NCBI GenBank assembly: GCA_964615445.1
Contig: CAZTOK010000005.1
Span: 1 to 61,513, forward strand
Source: JALRBM01 sp964615445
GTDB taxonomy: Bacteria; Patescibacteriota; Saccharimonadia; Saccharimonadales; Saccharimonadaceae
Length of the DNA stretch: 61,513 nucleotides
Direction of reading: 5' to 3'
A program made the position numbers and the translations under genes. The notes below the pieces were generated by a model. The model was not told the origin of the DNA. It worked only from the letters and a program-made list of their open reading frames with translations, and did no database searches. Position 1 is the stretch's first letter. Each line of letters starts with the position of its first letter. Of the stretch, positions 60,280 to 61,513 are shown piece after piece.

Positions 60280-61260
60280 ATGGAAACCGAAAATCGAGAA
60301 ACGACCGATATTTTTTTGTGGGCAAATAACACTGATGCTATTAAAAATGAGCTAGACGTTGAATTTTTTTTGTTTAACAAAAATTACACGCCTTATAGTA
60401 CTAACTTTACTAGCGATTTGAATGCGCAAATTAAGCCACTCTTTTTGTTTGATCTTATTAACTTTGTCAATATGGGCGCCGGGACGGGCCTTTCGGTACG
60501 TGATTACGAGCTGTCTGACGGTGAAGAAAATACGTTACTTCGAACAGATCTTGCAAAAGTTGGTCGTGCCGAAACACTCATTCATCTAATTGAAAAAGAG
60601 CGACATGATATTGTAGAGTTTAGCCAAGAAGAGCACGAATTCAAGCGTATTAAAGGAATTGTGGCTCGCTTTACTCTCAAAGACTCACCGAACAAGGCAT
60701 TCTATGCCATTAAGGCAATTAGCCAGGGAAATGTACTGAGTGGCGCAACCAGCTGGGAGTTTCGAGAAGGAAAGTTTGGTGCATTCCAAGCGGATGTTGG
60801 CCTTAAAATGCCAAGTGATAATCAAGTACTTATCATTAATCAAGATATCTTTGTGTTTAATCAAGGAAAATTTGAAAAACTATTTAATTATGATTACAAA
60901 AAGCAGGCGCTGGCAGACCAAAAAGTAGCAGAGATTGAAAAGCAATTTAAATTAAGCTTTCCTGATGGGCTTGATCTTCAAACGCTTGTACGTGACCGTA
61001 AAAAAATAGTTAATAAACTGCAGAAAATGGAAATAGGCACTATTACACAGGAACAAGCAGTCGAATATGCTGATACAATGCAGCTTGAGCTTATGACCGA
61101 TGATGCTGGTGCGATTATAATTATGGATGGCAATGACCTCGATATGTTTGTAAATCTTATTAACGAAGATTATATTACGAGTGAAATAACAGGGAAGCGC
61201 TACGAGATTAAAAGCAAAAAGCTGCTTGATGAGCCTGACGGTGAACCGCCAAGGGGGTGA
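60280..61260 (+). CDS. KwaB-like DUF4868 protein (Kiwa defence family), without kwaA
   Basis: This 326 aa protein resembles DUF4868, the family of KwaB, the DNA-binding effector of the Kiwa anti-phage system. Family-like stretches are VARFTLKDSPNKAFYAIKAI, INQDIFVFNQGKFEKLFNYD and the tail with RKKIVNKLQKM. Length is near that of KwaB (about 315 aa). The partner KwaA, a four-helix membrane sensor normally just upstream, is absent: the upstream gene is a divergent 113 aa protein. No SD is seen; TACAAT at about 60245 is a possible -10. Assignment rests on pattern recall. Confidence 0.62.
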   Translation: METENRETTDIFLWANNTDAIKNELDVEFFLFNKNYTPYSTNFTSDLNAQIKPLFLFDLINFVNMGAGTGLSVRDYELSDGEENTLLRTDLAKVGRAETLIHLIEKERHDIVEFSQEEHEFKRIKGIVARFTLKDSPNKAFYAIKAISQGNVLSGATSWEFREGKFGAFQADVGLKMPSDNQVLIINQDIFVFNQGKFEKLFNYDYKKQALADQKVAEIEKQFKLSFPDGLDLQTLVRDRKKIVNKLQKMEIGTITQEQAVEYADTMQLELMTDDAGAIIIMDGNDLDMFVNLINEDYITSEITGKRYEIKSKKLLDEPDGEPPRG

Positions 61261-61274
61261 TATCTTTTGTAATT

Positions 61275-61308
61275 TCGGTAGGAGCCTCGGAAGAGAGACT
61301 CCTACCGA
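61275..61308. terminator. Strong hairpin after the KwaB-like gene
   Basis: TCGGTAGGAG pairs with CTCCTACCGA, and after one mismatch CTC with GAG around a six-base loop. It lies 14 nt past the stop. Confidence 0.7.
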
Positions 61309-61484
61309 TCTGATTATCATTGTTGGGATGTAGTCGTAATAGCTTACGAACTTGGTTGGTGTCAAAAGGAGAACCACGATCGCGCCTGGGTGCATACGCC
61401 ACGCTTAACCTTGCTACCCCTAACTTTAGTAGAATCAGGATTTAATAATTATACAAACAATGTTTTATATTAAGTACAAGAGAA
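61309..61484 (-). other. Intergenic region with a leftward -10 and an uncertain short frame
   Basis: TATAAT (61448-61453, minus strand) precedes AAGG and a GTG at 61402. The frame from there reads AYAPRRDRGSPFDTNQVRKL and stays open through the hairpin at 61275-61308, so it is either a short gene fragment or non-coding. No other gene is seen. Confidence 0.3.
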
Positions 61485-61507
61485 AAGAGCCCGCTTCAAG
61501 AAGCGGT
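61485..61507 (-). terminator. Terminator of a leftward gene beyond the window
   Basis: On the minus strand CCGCTT pairs with AAGCGG and is followed by GCTCTTTTCTCTT. Confidence 0.55.
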
Positions 61508-61513
61508 AAGACA

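Noticed and set aside
61208..61402. Leftward 64-residue frame starting with GTG at 61402
   Set aside because: It runs straight through a strong hairpin and into the KwaB-like gene with no stop in the gap; listed only as an uncertain intergenic feature.
1..61513. UGA recoding as in Gracilibacteria or Absconditabacteria
   Set aside because: Several genes end in TGA (for example rnhA, the ImmA-like gene and the KwaB-like gene), no in-frame TGA occurs in core genes, and RF2 is present.
1..61513. tRNA genes, CRISPR arrays, insertion sequences
   Set aside because: Intergenic gaps are short; I found no T-arm-like GGTTCGAATCC segments, no regularly spaced repeats, and no transposase or integrase.

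Overview
The window looks like chromosomal DNA of a Candidatus Saccharibacteria (TM7) or related Patescibacteria (CPR) bacterium. This is an inference from gene content: short informational proteins (EF-Ts of 198 aa, ProS without an editing insertion, type B L31), a monoderm-style envelope set (LCP protein, FtsEX with a CHAP hydrolase, MurD, sortase-free small surface proteins), no visible biosynthetic operons, and many families typical of that group. TGA, TAA and TAG all serve as stops and both release factors are present, so the code is standard.

Layout. 1-6 kb: end of rplU, an ABC exporter, parA-parB, convergent lepB, and an LCP wall-polymer ligase. 6-13 kb: membrane protein, HtrA protease, then a leftward prfA-prmC operon, rpmE, a small surface protein, a DUF475/TerC-like protein and an iron-permease-like protein. 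13-18 kb: rpsB-tsf and the frr-uppS-rseP-CPBP run. 18-29 kb: proS, greA, lysS, an FMN reductase, a PadR-PspC-ABC transporter module, serS, a P-loop kinase and hpf. 29-37 kb: secA, an M16 peptidase, murD, prfB, and an Ada-AlkA fusion with ogt. 37-42 kb: ftsE-ftsX, a PcsB-like CHAP hydrolase, a CtpA protease and a response regulator. 43-52 kb: rpmA, a Trm11-like methylase divergent from a UPF0104 flippase, xseA-xseB, a sensorless histidine kinase with response regulator and recO, glyQS, yaaA. 52.7-61.5 kb is an accessory region: a two-gene operon of a protease-dead ImmA/IrrE-like protein and a membrane protein (broken by an assembly gap and residual Illumina adapter), several high-GC orphan genes, DUF427, CYTH, RNase H, AlkD, a TrmB-like regulator divergent from a frameshifted membrane gene, and a lone KwaB-like (DUF4868) gene without kwaA.

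Two patterns cut across the window. First, about twenty genes have a -10 box ending only 6-10 nt before the start codon and no Shine-Dalgarno sequence, with consensus -35 boxes at 17 bp in several cases. This predicts widespread leaderless transcription. One perfect palindrome (AGTATATACT) appears to supply the -10 of two divergent leaderless genes at once. Second, a set of solitary leftward genes, several of them richer in GC than their neighbours, have good SD sites or promoters and a strong perfect hairpin a few bases after the stop. They look like independently acquired cassettes. The best candidates for something undescribed are the dead-ImmA plus membrane-protein pair, the orphan KwaB-like gene, and the orphan hairpin-ended cassettes.

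No tRNA, rRNA, CRISPR array, insertion sequence or integrase was found.
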